Source of the DNA: Leishmania mexicana MHOM/GT/2001/U1103
Lineage: Eukaryota; Euglenozoa; Kinetoplastea; Trypanosomatida; Trypanosomatidae
Assembly: GCF_000234665.1 (NCBI RefSeq)
Contig: NC_018332.1
Span: forward strand, 801,755-865,754
DNA length: 64,000 nt
Direction: 5' to 3'
Shown here: one piece after another, positions 20,983 through 30,433 of the stretch
Layout of the letters: each line of letters begins with the position of its first letter
Numbering within the stretch: the stretch's first letter is position 1
Made by a program: the position numbers and the translations under genes
Notes under the pieces: generated by a model
Seen by the model: the letters and a program-made list of their open reading frames with translations, nothing else
What the model was told of the DNA's origin: nothing
Databases searched by the model: none

Positions 20983-21255
20983 ATGACGCAAGTGCCTGGC
21001 GCGACGGTGAAGCTATCCGAGATGCCTAAGGAGATGGAGAACTTTGCCATTTTCTGTGCCCAGGAGGGGCTCGCGAAACTGCGAAATGCGCAAGAGCTAG
21101 CCAGCTTTATTCGAAAGGAGTTCGAAAAAAAGTATGGCCCGACGTGGAACTGCTTTGTTGGTCGGAACTTTGGTAGCTTTGTCACGCACGAAGAGGGTAA
21201 CTACGTGTACTTCTACGTTGGCCAAACCGGTGTTCTGCTTTTCAAGTCGTCTTAG
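20983..21255 (+). CDS. Dynein light chain LC8 (DYNLL family)
   Basis: 90 residues, the standard LC8 length. FEKKYGPTWNCFVGRNFGS followed by VTHEEGNYVYFY and GQTGVLLFKSS is the unmistakable LC8 core, including the beta strand and histidine region that form the dimer and peptide groove. LC8 dimers hold together dynein intermediate chains and many other partners; in a flagellate both axonemal and intraflagellar-transport dyneins are expected clients. The ATG at 20983 is chosen because it gives the canonical N-terminus; the in-frame extension upstream has no ATG. Confidence 0.97.
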   Translation: MTQVPGATVKLSEMPKEMENFAIFCAQEGLAKLRNAQELASFIRKEFEKKYGPTWNCFVGRNFGSFVTHEEGNYVYFYVGQTGVLLFKSS

Positions 21256-21940
21256 TGATTTTCGACGAAGGACGTAGTGCACACACACACACCACACACG
21301 TGGAGTGTGTTGCCAATGCCAGCGATGCCCGCGAAGTGAAGCTGCTTCGTGTGACATGTCGGTGACCGCGAGCCACGTGCGACCTTTTTGCAGCTCGTTC
21401 ATGGCCGCACGTGGTACTGCTTTGGCAAATTTTCTATCCCTTGCATAAAGAGGCATGAATGATGTAAACCAGTGTGTCCTGGTGTCTGTGTCTTTCTGCG
21501 TGGATTACACGTGCGCCACGCGCGGGCAGTCAATCCCCACGCGAAAAAGAACAAAGGAGGCGAGTGCATTGGAGACAGTGCTCATGTGCGGCACCGGAAA
21601 ACCTGTCTTGTCACGCCTGTGGTGTCTCCTGTGTTGTGTGTGCTTAGGGGCACAGCGACCAGCTAACTTCAAAAGAAGAGGCCTACTTTGAACCCGGCGA
21701 GATGCTTTTTTTTTGGCGCAAGGCACTCCGCGTGTGGCATCAGGGGTTGCTCAGAAAGGGAATGTGATGGACGGGGAGTGTGCCGTCATGCTTTTTTCCC
21801 TTTCTTGTGCTGTGACTCATACTCGTCTATTTCTTCTCGCTTCCACCTACTCACTTCTTCACCTCTTCTCCCCTGTCGACGAAAAGGTAAAAAAATGCAG
21901 AAAGCAGAGGCTGACAGAGGCAGCTGGAATAGGTGTATCC
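21256..21940. other. Intergenic region between LC8 and MutY genes
   Basis: Contains a (CA)n tract near 21283-21298 and a strong pyrimidine run at about 21785-21880. The first AG after that run (21885-21886) is a likely splice acceptor for the MutY mRNA. Confidence 0.6.
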
Positions 21941-21963
21941 ATGTCCCGCGGATCCGCTTGTAA
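21895..21963 (+). other. Possible upstream ORF overlapping the MutY start
   Basis: An ATG ten bases after the AG at 21885-21886 opens a 22-codon frame that ends at 21963, overlapping the MutY ATG (21941) out of frame. If that AG is the acceptor, this would be the first start codon on the mRNA. If the AG at 21899-21900 is used, the upstream ORF is absent. Confidence 0.4.
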
Positions 21964-23446
21964 GCAGAGCATGCGTGGCGAGTGGCTCACACCACTTGGC
22001 AGCTTCGCCACGCACGAGTACTACCGCTCTGTTCAAGAGGAGGTTATCGCGTGGTGGCGGCAGCACCAGCGCCAAGACCTCCCATGGCGGCAAACGCTCC
22101 CTCGTGGCAGCGGTGACTTAAGCGGAGCGGTCGACGGGGAAAAGCACTGTACAAGTGCTACCACGGCACGTTATGATTCATACCAGGTGTGGGTGTCCGA
22201 AGTAATGTCGCAGCAGACACGCATGGAAACCGTCATACCGTACTACGCTGCGTGGATGAAGAAGTTTCCGTCGATTGAGGCGCTCGCAGCGTCAACGGAG
22301 GACGAGGTGAAATCTGTGTGGGCAGGTATGGGGTACTATCGTCGAGCTATTTACCTACGCAAAGGTGCGAAGTACCTCCTCGAGCGGTCCAGGGAGAGGG
22401 AGGCAACCGGGTCGTCTTGTATGCCGTCTTCCCAGGAGGAACTCTTGAAAGTCCCTGGGATAGGTCCATACACATCGGCTGCCATCGCCTCAATGTGCTT
22501 CGGTGAACCTGTGTGCTCTGTGGACGGTAATGTGATACGCGTCCTGAGTCGTCTCCGCGGTGAGCGAGATTTTGATCCTAAAGTTCCGGCGAATGTCAAA
22601 AAGGCAGCGGCGTGGGGACAGCAGCTCATAGGCAACTCACCCACCACCTCCGCAGTGGTTTGCCAAGACCCGAGCGCTTTGAATCAAGGACTGATGGAGC
22701 TGGGTGCGTCGGTGTGTCGCCCGAGTGGAGCGCCGCTCTGCGCCTCATGTCCCTTACAGCGGTTTTGCTGCGCCAGCTCGCTGCTACGGGGAGGCGATAT
22801 TGAGGCGATCGAGGGTGTCATCCCGGTTCGTGCAGCGAAAATGGCGAAGCGCAGCGCACGCGAGCTTTGTGTTGTGCACGAGGTGTCGGGGAGTCGAACT
22901 GGTGACGCCAGGCGTTTTGTAGTCGTTCGGCGTCCAGCTAACGGGCTGCTGGGCGGCATGCTCGAGTTCCCTACCGTGAACGCATCCGCAGCAGATGACG
23001 AGGAGGCCGTCGTGCCTTTGCTGAAGCACCCACTGAGCGTGCTGACGTGGAAAGCGAGGGCGAGACCGACACTTGTCAGGCTGTGTGGAAGCGTTCGCCA
23101 CATATTCAGCCACATTGTCATGGATGTAGAGATTGTTCACGTCCAATGGCCCCCTGATGCCGATGGAGCCGCCCTGATCAAGAGGGTCGCAGAGGTGATG
23201 GATGACCACTGCGCGGGCGACTGCTGCGACGAACTCCCTGCAGCTGCACGCATCTTTCTAATGTCGGAGGCGGACCTGAGGGAGAACGCACCGAGTCGCC
23301 TAATGCTGAAAGTGCTCCAGAAGGTATTTTCTGTAGAGGTCAAGGAAGTGCGCGCCAGTAGAACTGGGAAGCGAGCTATCCAGGAGAGTTCTGACGCCTT
23401 GTCCCCGCACAAGAAGGTGGCGAGGGGAGAGCAGACGCACTCTTAA
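21941..23446 (+). CDS. MUTYH: A/G-specific adenine DNA glycosylase (MutY homologue)
   Basis: 501 residues. The catalytic core has DLPWRQ near 46-51, SEVMSQQT with catalytic Glu87, the helix-hairpin-helix VPGIGPYTSAAI at 171-182 and catalytic Asp195 in VDGNV. Four cysteines at 259, 267, 270 and 276 form the iron-sulphur cluster site, with seven residues between the first two instead of the usual six. The C-terminal half carries a Nudix-like 8-oxoG-recognition domain (VVRRPANGLLGGMLEFP). The enzyme removes adenine mispaired with 8-oxoguanine in base-excision repair. The start is the first in-frame ATG after the pyrimidine tract; ATGs further upstream lie within or before that tract. Confidence 0.95.
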   Translation: MSRGSACKQSMRGEWLTPLGSFATHEYYRSVQEEVIAWWRQHQRQDLPWRQTLPRGSGDLSGAVDGEKHCTSATTARYDSYQVWVSEVMSQQTRMETVIPYYAAWMKKFPSIEALAASTEDEVKSVWAGMGYYRRAIYLRKGAKYLLERSREREATGSSCMPSSQEELLKVPGIGPYTSAAIASMCFGEPVCSVDGNVIRVLSRLRGERDFDPKVPANVKKAAAWGQQLIGNSPTTSAVVCQDPSALNQGLMELGASVCRPSGAPLCASCPLQRFCCASSLLRGGDIEAIEGVIPVRAAKMAKRSARELCVVHEVSGSRTGDARRFVVVRRPANGLLGGMLEFPTVNASAADDEEAVVPLLKHPLSVLTWKARARPTLVRLCGSVRHIFSHIVMDVEIVHVQWPPDADGAALIKRVAEVMDDHCAGDCCDELPAAARIFLMSEADLRENAPSRLMLKVLQKVFSVEVKEVRASRTGKRAIQESSDALSPHKKVARGEQTHS

Positions 23447-23950
23447 ACACGTCCTCGAAGACCATCCGATCGGTTCAACGCATACACCCGGATTTGAAAC
23501 AAGCATCGACACGCGGCTTCTTTTTCTCACAGTACCCTTTTACCTTCTCCCCGTATCCAATTCGGATTATCGCCCGCGGGGAACATCGCTAGCGTTAAGG
23601 TCCGCGTGACAGCTGCGTGCAAGGATGAGGGCACTGAAGGTTTCCTCTTCGCGCTCCCTTCATGATCAGCGCTGGATTTGTGCGCGGGGGCGCATTCCCT
23701 GACCATGAAGGTGGCAGTCGATGCTATCCTTGCACTGTGAATCGCTGATGGGGATTATTTCTTATACGAGATGCAGCAGGATGAACGTCTCCCTCAGTCT
23801 TTCGCCGCATCTTTGTATTTCTCCCTGCTCTTCGCACTCATCTCTGTCACACTTTTCTTCTCCCTTTCACTCTGACGTTTTCCCTTGGTTCTCGTCCGCC
23901 TCGCGCTTCTCCGCGCACTGTACACCAAACAGATATCACAGTCCACAGGA
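23447..23950 (+). promoter_or_regulatory. Intergenic region with polypyrimidine tract before the kelch-like gene
   Basis: The pyrimidine-rich stretch 23779-23920 is long and nearly purine-free in parts. The first AG after it, at 23931-23932, lies 19 bases before the ATG and is the probable spliced-leader acceptor. Confidence 0.5.
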
Positions 23951-26455
23951 ATGCAAAGCTGGTACGAGTTCGGCTACAACGGATTTCCCTCTGGCGAGCA
24001 ACGTCGCCGCTTCTATCGCCAGCGCGACGACCCATGCGACAGCGAGGAGGAGCGCGACTACGACGACAAAACAAATGACCGCCCCATCTTCTACTACCCA
24101 CTTCGGGCGAGCGAGGAAGGAATCCGGTCTTCCTCAGTTTCTTTGTCACCGTCGACGGCATCTGGCGAGGATGGTGGAGGTGGGTGCGCACCGGATGATG
24201 AAGTGCCCCGGACGCGACTAAGCGGTGCTTACTCCTCTCGCCGCTCAAGGCGCGCTCGGAGGGAGTCGCACAAGGAGTCGTCTTTACGCTGCTTGCTGCA
24301 TACCACGTTGTACGAGGACATGCCCGCGTGGTACGGATCCAGCAGTGTCACTCTAGCCTCCCCCGGTTTGCCACAGGGGGTGTACACTCTCCAGCACGGC
24401 GGCGCCCCATGTGCTTCCCCCTTAGCTGTATCGAACCAGTTCAGCTTGTGGCGTTGGTGCTTGTCGCCAGCGACAGTCGCCTCGGCACCGCAGAACGAGG
24501 CTTCCGGCAACATCCACTGTGTGCGTCTCGTAGATGATCCGTCGTTGCTGTCGCGCTTGCAGTGGGGCGCACTACACCCGGCGTTGCGTCTTGGTCACAC
24601 CTCGACGCTGCGGGCACCTCCTCGAATTGGACACTGTGCCGTACCCCTGAAGTCTCTTGACGCGCCAGTGCTGCAGTACTTTCTCTCTGACCACAGACAA
24701 GGGCGTCACGAGACAGAGGTGAGTCGCCTTGCTACCACAGCAGGTCGCTGCGGAAAAAAGGCTCTTGATAGCATACCAGTACTCCTCGCAGGCAGCGACG
24801 TGGATCTCCACGTGTCTCTCGTCATCGGCGGGGCGTCGCATCTGGTGGATATGTCGAATAGGAGTGGAGCGGGCAGTCTTCACGGCAGCAACGGTGTTCG
24901 CGGACCTTTGCGCGAGGGTGACAGCATCGCTTTCAGAGGACCAAACCTTGACCGTGTGGCGATTGATGGGTCGCACATTCTTTCCCACCCCGCGCTGTGC
25001 CTTTCCCTGCTCTCCCACTCCGCTCCTCAGCCACGCCAGCATACCATTTACTTTCCACTCGATGGCCCGTCCATGTCGGTTCTGTCTCCCAGGGCGTTCG
25101 CCACACTGACGCCGTGGCCTGACGCCAATGGTGAGGAGTTTGCCCTCCGCTCATTTGCGTACATTGGCGGCACTGACAACGGCCGCGATCCGCTCTCCTA
25201 CCTTGAGGTGGAGCTGTTCCAGCTGAATCTCGACACATGGGTGTGGAGTAGCAATCCTATTTCCACGTACGGCGCGAAGCCGCCTCCGCGCTTCGGACAC
25301 TCCGTCGCGATGGTGAAAGAAGATGCGTGTCTGCTCATGCTTGGCGGCATTGGGGCTGGTCGAACGTACCTGAACGACCTTCACGTACTGGATCTGAGAA
25401 CCCGGGTCTGGCGAGAGGTGTTCATCCCGTTCGGCGTCGACATGCCGCGTCGCGCCTTCTTCACAGCAGCGGTGCTGACGTTGCCCGACACCCCTCTGCG
25501 AGACAGAAGCGGCGGCGCGCACGCCACTTTCACCGACTCCGATGACACCACGTTTGTGCGACGTGCGGCAGCGACTTTAGCACGCCAATTGCCCCCTTTT
25601 GCACAGTCGAGGCAGGGTGCTTCGCCGCCGCCATCTGTAGCGCAGCAAGGCTCTAGCAGCGAAGACGAAGGTGAGTGGGACGACGGCGTTTGGTCTGCGA
25701 GAGTCACGGCTGGACGGTCCAGAGACGCACTGGTAGTTTTGGGTGGCGAGTGCGAGGGGAAGCCGGTGACCTCTGCATGGGCATGCATCCTGCGCAACGG
25801 CAGCTGGCGTCACCTTGCTTTCCCTCTCCGCACGCAGCCTCAATTCTCGCATGTGGCGCGCTCCGCTGTGCTGACCGAGGCGGATGCGGAGCACGCGAGC
25901 GGCACCCTGTCACGAACCGACTTCCGCACAGCGATGCAGGCGCTGATGGAGCGGGTGCCGCACCCTAGCCCGCTCACCGCTTTTGATTCTCTCGGCCACT
26001 CGAATACGACGCACGAACCCTATATGACCGTGTGCCATGGTTCTCTGGCACAGGCGGTACTGCTCCCTTCAGACACCGGAGTTGCCGAGCGCCTTGTTCT
26101 GAATGGAGGCTCGCAGGGGCCTCCAGTGAGCGTGGTGTCGGAGATGAGTTTCATGGAGACAAGTTTGAAGGACGATGTCTCACTGTGGCTACTGACGGCA
26201 GTGCAGCAAAGCTCGCTGTCGTCTGCGCTCTGCAAACGCGCCCAACATTTGCATATCCTCTTCTTTCGCAAGAACGCGGGGCTCTCGCGTGCGGCGCAAT
26301 CGATGCTGCAGTCCGACGACGATAAGGCAGCACGGCCTGGCCCTCTCTCTGCCGAAGACATGCGCTTCAATCATTTTTTGAGCAATTGTGTACTGGACGG
26401 GCAGCTGGCGGAGTGGACGCGACTGGCCCGCAAGCGCCTGCGTGAGGAGTCGTGA
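23951..26455 (+). CDS. Kelch-repeat-like protein
   Basis: 834 residues. The middle contains kelch-type blades: PPRFGHSVAMV followed by LLMLGGIGAGRTYLNDLHVLDLRTRVW at about residues 438-480, then PRRAFFTAAVL. A further strand, ALVVLGGECEGKPV with NGSWRHL, appears near 595-620. These have the conserved GG, and Y/W spaced as in a beta-propeller. The N-terminal ~100 residues are charged and serine-rich, as is a linker near 545-580. Kelch propellers bind proteins; no catalytic domain is seen, so the role is unknown. It could serve as an adaptor, but no BTB or BACK domain is present to tie it to the cullins upstream. Confidence 0.75.
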   Translation: MQSWYEFGYNGFPSGEQRRRFYRQRDDPCDSEEERDYDDKTNDRPIFYYPLRASEEGIRSSSVSLSPSTASGEDGGGGCAPDDEVPRTRLSGAYSSRRSRRARRESHKESSLRCLLHTTLYEDMPAWYGSSSVTLASPGLPQGVYTLQHGGAPCASPLAVSNQFSLWRWCLSPATVASAPQNEASGNIHCVRLVDDPSLLSRLQWGALHPALRLGHTSTLRAPPRIGHCAVPLKSLDAPVLQYFLSDHRQGRHETEVSRLATTAGRCGKKALDSIPVLLAGSDVDLHVSLVIGGASHLVDMSNRSGAGSLHGSNGVRGPLREGDSIAFRGPNLDRVAIDGSHILSHPALCLSLLSHSAPQPRQHTIYFPLDGPSMSVLSPRAFATLTPWPDANGEEFALRSFAYIGGTDNGRDPLSYLEVELFQLNLDTWVWSSNPISTYGAKPPPRFGHSVAMVKEDACLLMLGGIGAGRTYLNDLHVLDLRTRVWREVFIPFGVDMPRRAFFTAAVLTLPDTPLRDRSGGAHATFTDSDDTTFVRRAAATLARQLPPFAQSRQGASPPPSVAQQGSSSEDEGEWDDGVWSARVTAGRSRDALVVLGGECEGKPVTSAWACILRNGSWRHLAFPLRTQPQFSHVARSAVLTEADAEHASGTLSRTDFRTAMQALMERVPHPSPLTAFDSLGHSNTTHEPYMTVCHGSLAQAVLLPSDTGVAERLVLNGGSQGPPVSVVSEMSFMETSLKDDVSLWLLTAVQQSSLSSALCKRAQHLHILFFRKNAGLSRAAQSMLQSDDDKAARPGPLSAEDMRFNHFLSNCVLDGQLAEWTRLARKRLREES

Positions 26456-26962
26456 AGGAGCGGGTGCGCCGAGACGAAACGCCTACGCGTATGCAGGCGG
26501 GGGTGCGGTGACGACTGTCTCGCGCTCTTCCTCGATTTTTTTTTTCATGACAAGCGCGGCTCGCATCATTTTCCGGTTTTACTGCGACAACAAGTCGCAA
26601 AGAGAGGAGGAGACGCACATCCCAGTGAAGAAGCACACGCAGGGGCGGCTTAGGACTCCAAAGCAGCAGAAGGAGAGGAGAAGTGCTCGCCCTCTCTCTT
26701 TCCTCGGCGACATCAGCAAAAGTGTAGCACACGCGGCATCCACCCCCTTCCCCGTTGCCAGACTCTCTCCCTCTCTTGGCAGTGCGCACTCCTCCTCACC
26801 TCATGTTGGTGGAAACGACTGTATCCTCCGCACGCAGCTCGCCGTACGCCTTCTCTTAGTGAGCGCACGGCGCTGCTCTGCGGTGCTGTATCCATGTCCC
26901 TTCACTTCCTCCTCTTTTTTCCCTTGTCCATGCTGCCGCACCAGTACCGACCCAAGGCAAAC
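26456..26962. other. Intergenic region before the methyltransferase gene
   Basis: A pyrimidine run at about 26897-26929 is followed by the first AG at 26943-26944, 19 bases before the chosen ATG. No gene is seen. Confidence 0.55.
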
Positions 26963-27661
26963 ATGCTTGCGCTCGTCTCCGATCAAGTGAAGTCGCTCCG
27001 GTCGCTGGTGTACGACACTTGCATCGTACCGATAACCTCACGGTGGTACCGGGAGGTGCTACTGGAGTGCCCGATGAATAGCGCCATGCTGGACATCGGC
27101 GTTGGGACCGCTGCAAGCCTCATCGCTAACCGTGATATTATCGTGAGCAAGAAAATGACGGTAACGGGAGTAGACTACGACCTTGGCTACGTGCGCAGCG
27201 CTCAAGTGAATACCGCAGCATGTGGTGGTCAGTTCCAGGACCTGGTGAGGATAGAACACGCGGACATCCACGACTATAACAAGTCGCATACAAAGAAGTT
27301 CGACATCCTTTACTTTTCGGGAAGCTTCATGATAATTCCGTCACAGGTCCGTGCGCTGCGGCACTGCGTGCAGATGCTCCGTAGTCCAGTGCCCCGGGTG
27401 CCGGGAGGATGCAGCATCTTCTTCACACAAACCTTCGAAAAGCGCACGTTTATTGGTCAGTACGTCACACCGCTGGTGAAGCGCGTGCTGAGGGCAATCA
27501 CCACAATCGACTTTGGCGAGGTGACGTACGAGGACGAATTCCGCGCCGCCCTTAAAGAAGCAGATGTGGAGATTGTGGGTGTGAAGACTATCAGTGCCTC
27601 GTACTATCGGACCCAGGTCCTTGTGATGGCTCGTCCACGCGTGACCATGCAGCATGAGTGA
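26963..27661 (+). CDS. Class I SAM-dependent methyltransferase, substrate unknown
   Basis: 232 residues. Motif I is LDIGVGTA at 43-50, then GVDYD at 69-73 for the acidic residue binding the SAM ribose. HADIHDY and FDILYFSGSF correspond to the following motifs. The fold is complete but nothing identifies the substrate. An ATG at 26894 in the same frame lies upstream of the pyrimidine tract and the AG acceptor, so it would be removed by trans-splicing; the start at 26963 was preferred. Confidence 0.8.
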   Translation: MLALVSDQVKSLRSLVYDTCIVPITSRWYREVLLECPMNSAMLDIGVGTAASLIANRDIIVSKKMTVTGVDYDLGYVRSAQVNTAACGGQFQDLVRIEHADIHDYNKSHTKKFDILYFSGSFMIIPSQVRALRHCVQMLRSPVPRVPGGCSIFFTQTFEKRTFIGQYVTPLVKRVLRAITTIDFGEVTYEDEFRAALKEADVEIVGVKTISASYYRTQVLVMARPRVTMQHE

Positions 27662-28477
27662 GCGCCGTGACGCTCTTCCTTGCTGTTGTTGTATTTTTTT
27701 TTTTCGCCTTTTCACAGAGCAGGCAAGAGAGTACACACTGCGGACTTGGTTGTACCGGGGAGCGTTCCGAGCCAGTGTTGTCGTGGGAAACGGGCTGCGT
27801 CATCACAACGAAGTAAGACATCGGGGGTGTCTAGGAGACGGCGGTCTTTCACCGTCGGACGGGGTGCCTACAACAGACGAAAAAGGAACAGCATAATCTC
27901 CTTTATGGGCGAATTCGCTCTCCGTTGCCGCGTTTCCGTTTCTCAGTCATGCGACACAATAGTGGCAACGTGGGGAAGCGAAAGGTAATCATAAAAGCAC
28001 CACACATGCTGTGCAGCTTGGCTGCGAGTGCGAAGCACTGATCCATTTCACCGTAAACACGCAGGTCTTTATGTTGCTGTCTCACTGCATGTACACCTTC
28101 CCTTTCATCCTACACTCCGCCCAACCGCTTGTACTGCATGGTGGTTTATTTATGCACGTGTGCATGTATCCTCTGCAAAAAAAAGGGAAGCTCAGTAGCA
28201 CCAATAAAAAGGCGGCCACCGCAAACACTCTGGACAGCAAGTGCACGAAGCCAGTGCGCACACCCACCTTCTCAACACCTTCGTGCCAGCCAGCCGACCA
28301 TCGCACATCCCCTTTTTTCTTTCGTTTTTCGTGCCTTAAACCCCCTGCATCTTCTTTTGTTGGTCCTTGTAAAGCAACGCCTGTGTAACCTATCTTGTCG
28401 TGCTTCCTCTCTCTTTCTCTCTCGCTCAGCTCGCATTACAAAGCACCCCTGCACCCGTGCACGAGTCTTGTGACGAA
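27662..28477. other. Intergenic region between methyltransferase and CS-domain genes
   Basis: No gene is seen. It ends in the clear acceptor signal listed next. Confidence 0.6.
28402..28429 (+). promoter_or_regulatory. Polypyrimidine tract and spliced-leader acceptor
   Basis: A nearly pure C/T run of 26 bases ends in AG at 28428-28429, 49 bases before the ATG of the CS-domain gene. It is the most textbook acceptor in the window. Confidence 0.65.
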
Positions 28478-30433
28478 ATGTCCGTGCCAGTAACGGAGAG
28501 CATCGGGAAGGCGCGGTGGACGCAGGGCGAGGATGATGAGACGAGCCTCGAAGCTCGCATTCCCTGTGTCCTCCCCGACGGCGTGCGACCGCGCGAACTG
28601 ACGGTAGAGATCAAGGATGGCTCCATCCTCTGCATCAGTCACAAAGAGACGCGGATTCTGCAGTGGCGCCTGTACGCCGCCGTGAGCGATGAGGTGGAGT
28701 GGCGCATCGAGGACGACAACGTCCTCGTGGCGGAGTTGGAAAAGAAGTCCGGGGCGCCGTGGAGCTGTCTCCTCGATCTGGTGATGCGCGCTGACGACGA
28801 GCTGTTGACGCCGATAGCCGAGATCGACCGTATGTTCCGCACTCAGCTGCCCGTTCTTCCCTCCATCGAGGATAGTGAAAGTGAGGATGCAGCGAAGCAG
28901 GTGTCTGGCCAAGGGGAGGCAGACAAGAACGGCAAGGCTGGGGACGCGGGGGCGGACGGAGAGGACGACCTTGATAAGCTGCTGGACGAGGTGGCGAAGG
29001 AGGTCACGGGCAAGGAGGCGGACGACAGCGACGGCGAGGACGATAGCACCGCCGCTTTTATAAAGGCTGAGCTCGAGAACTACCGCGTCGAGGAGGAGGA
29101 GATCAAGAAGAAGCTGGCCGAGGTTGAGGCCACGCTGAACAGCTCAACGGACACTGAAGCCACCAACACGGCGAGCGAGCAGAAGAACATCCTGAACAAG
29201 ATGGCTCAGCTCCACAGCCAGTGCCGTGCGATTCGGTCGCAACCGAGCACACTGGAGAACTTTCTGAAGTGTACACAGCTCGACCTTCAGAAGGCACGCG
29301 TCAACATTGGTGAGACAGGTGAGAACGAGGAGGAGGAGTACCAGTCGGACAAGGAGCGCGAGCTGAACGCGACGGAGCTCATGACATGCGGTCTAAAGTT
29401 CTTCGAGGATCAGGACATCAAGGGCTGCCTGCACTTCCTGCGCCTCGCTGCCATTCATCACAAGCACGAGCAGAGCACGCTGCTGTTGTACAATATTTAT
29501 AGCCAGCTGCAGTCTCCTCGCGGCGCCTTCCTGCTGATGAAGCGCGCACTCGACGATAGCGCGCCGAGCGCTGCCGTGAACCAGAAGGTCGGTGAGCTGT
29601 ACGACCAGGGAGCGCGTCACTTCCTGCCTCTCTTTCCGGCGGCCATATATTTCTACCAGCGCGCAGCCCAGCTTGGTCACGTTAATGGCATGCTGAGCCT
29701 GGCGCAGCTGTGGCTTCGCGGCGCTACCGCGTCATCGATGCTCTCCGAGGAGGAGGTTGAGGCACAGCAGAGCATCCCAAAGTACCACGCGTGGCTGCAG
29801 AAGGCAATGGATCGCGGCTGTGGCTCCGCGTACTTTGTGCGCGGCTGCATGCACATCAAGGGTGAGCACGGGGTGGCTAAGTCGTACGCAGCAGCGAAGG
29901 AGTACCTCGACGCTGCGGCAAGCGCACAACCGGAGATTCTCCGCCGTGCCCCGCAGATTCCCATGATGCTGGAGGCGCTGCGCGAGGAGGAAGAGAGATC
30001 CGCGAAGCCGATGCAGGAGGCGACAAGCACACCGGCGTCGGCCACGAAGACCGCCGCAGCTCCTGCTGGCCTCGCTGCTCCAGTAGCCGCCGCCAAGCCT
30101 TCCGACGAGGGCGTCAAGGTAACTTCGTCAGTGGCTCGGTTGAATGCTCTTAGCAGCAAAGCTGCCGGCGCCTCTGGCAGCAACGGCTTCATGGCTCCCC
30201 GGTCAGTGGGCGAAAGCGCCGCCATGCGCGCAAGAAAGGTGCTCGGCAGCGGCTCTCGCAGCAAGGCCTTCTGGGAGCGTGCCTGCGTTGCGAGTGTCAC
30301 CATGTACAGCGTGTACACGTTGGCCTTCCCCATCCGCATTATCCTTCTCCCCTTTTTCTACTCGGCCATTAGCGGTATCATTGAGTCCATTCCGTGGCTG
30401 GCGAACAGGAACGCAGATCTCAGCATGTTTTAG
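28478..30433 (+). CDS. CS (p23/NudC-like) domain protein with Sel1-type repeats and C-terminal membrane anchor
   Basis: 651 residues. Residues about 13-100 form a NudC/p23-type CS domain (RWTQ... VLPDGVRPRELTVEI... WRIEDDNVLVAELEK). An acidic, charged coiled-coil stretch follows (about 130-300). The next part has Sel1/TPR-like helical repeats (about 310-510; HFLRLAAIHH, FYQRAAQLGHVNGMLSLAQLWLRG, ARG-type GCGSAYFVRGCMH). An Ala/Pro/Thr-rich linker precedes a hydrophobic C-terminal segment (about 608-636) fit to insert in a membrane. CS domains work with Hsp90 or dynein-linked chaperone complexes. The combination suggests a membrane-tethered co-chaperone, which is inference. Confidence 0.78.
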   Translation: MSVPVTESIGKARWTQGEDDETSLEARIPCVLPDGVRPRELTVEIKDGSILCISHKETRILQWRLYAAVSDEVEWRIEDDNVLVAELEKKSGAPWSCLLDLVMRADDELLTPIAEIDRMFRTQLPVLPSIEDSESEDAAKQVSGQGEADKNGKAGDAGADGEDDLDKLLDEVAKEVTGKEADDSDGEDDSTAAFIKAELENYRVEEEEIKKKLAEVEATLNSSTDTEATNTASEQKNILNKMAQLHSQCRAIRSQPSTLENFLKCTQLDLQKARVNIGETGENEEEEYQSDKERELNATELMTCGLKFFEDQDIKGCLHFLRLAAIHHKHEQSTLLLYNIYSQLQSPRGAFLLMKRALDDSAPSAAVNQKVGELYDQGARHFLPLFPAAIYFYQRAAQLGHVNGMLSLAQLWLRGATASSMLSEEEVEAQQSIPKYHAWLQKAMDRGCGSAYFVRGCMHIKGEHGVAKSYAAAKEYLDAAASAQPEILRRAPQIPMMLEALREEEERSAKPMQEATSTPASATKTAAAPAGLAAPVAAAKPSDEGVKVTSSVARLNALSSKAAGASGSNGFMAPRSVGESAAMRARKVLGSGSRSKAFWERACVASVTMYSVYTLAFPIRIILLPFFYSAISGIIESIPWLANRNADLSMF

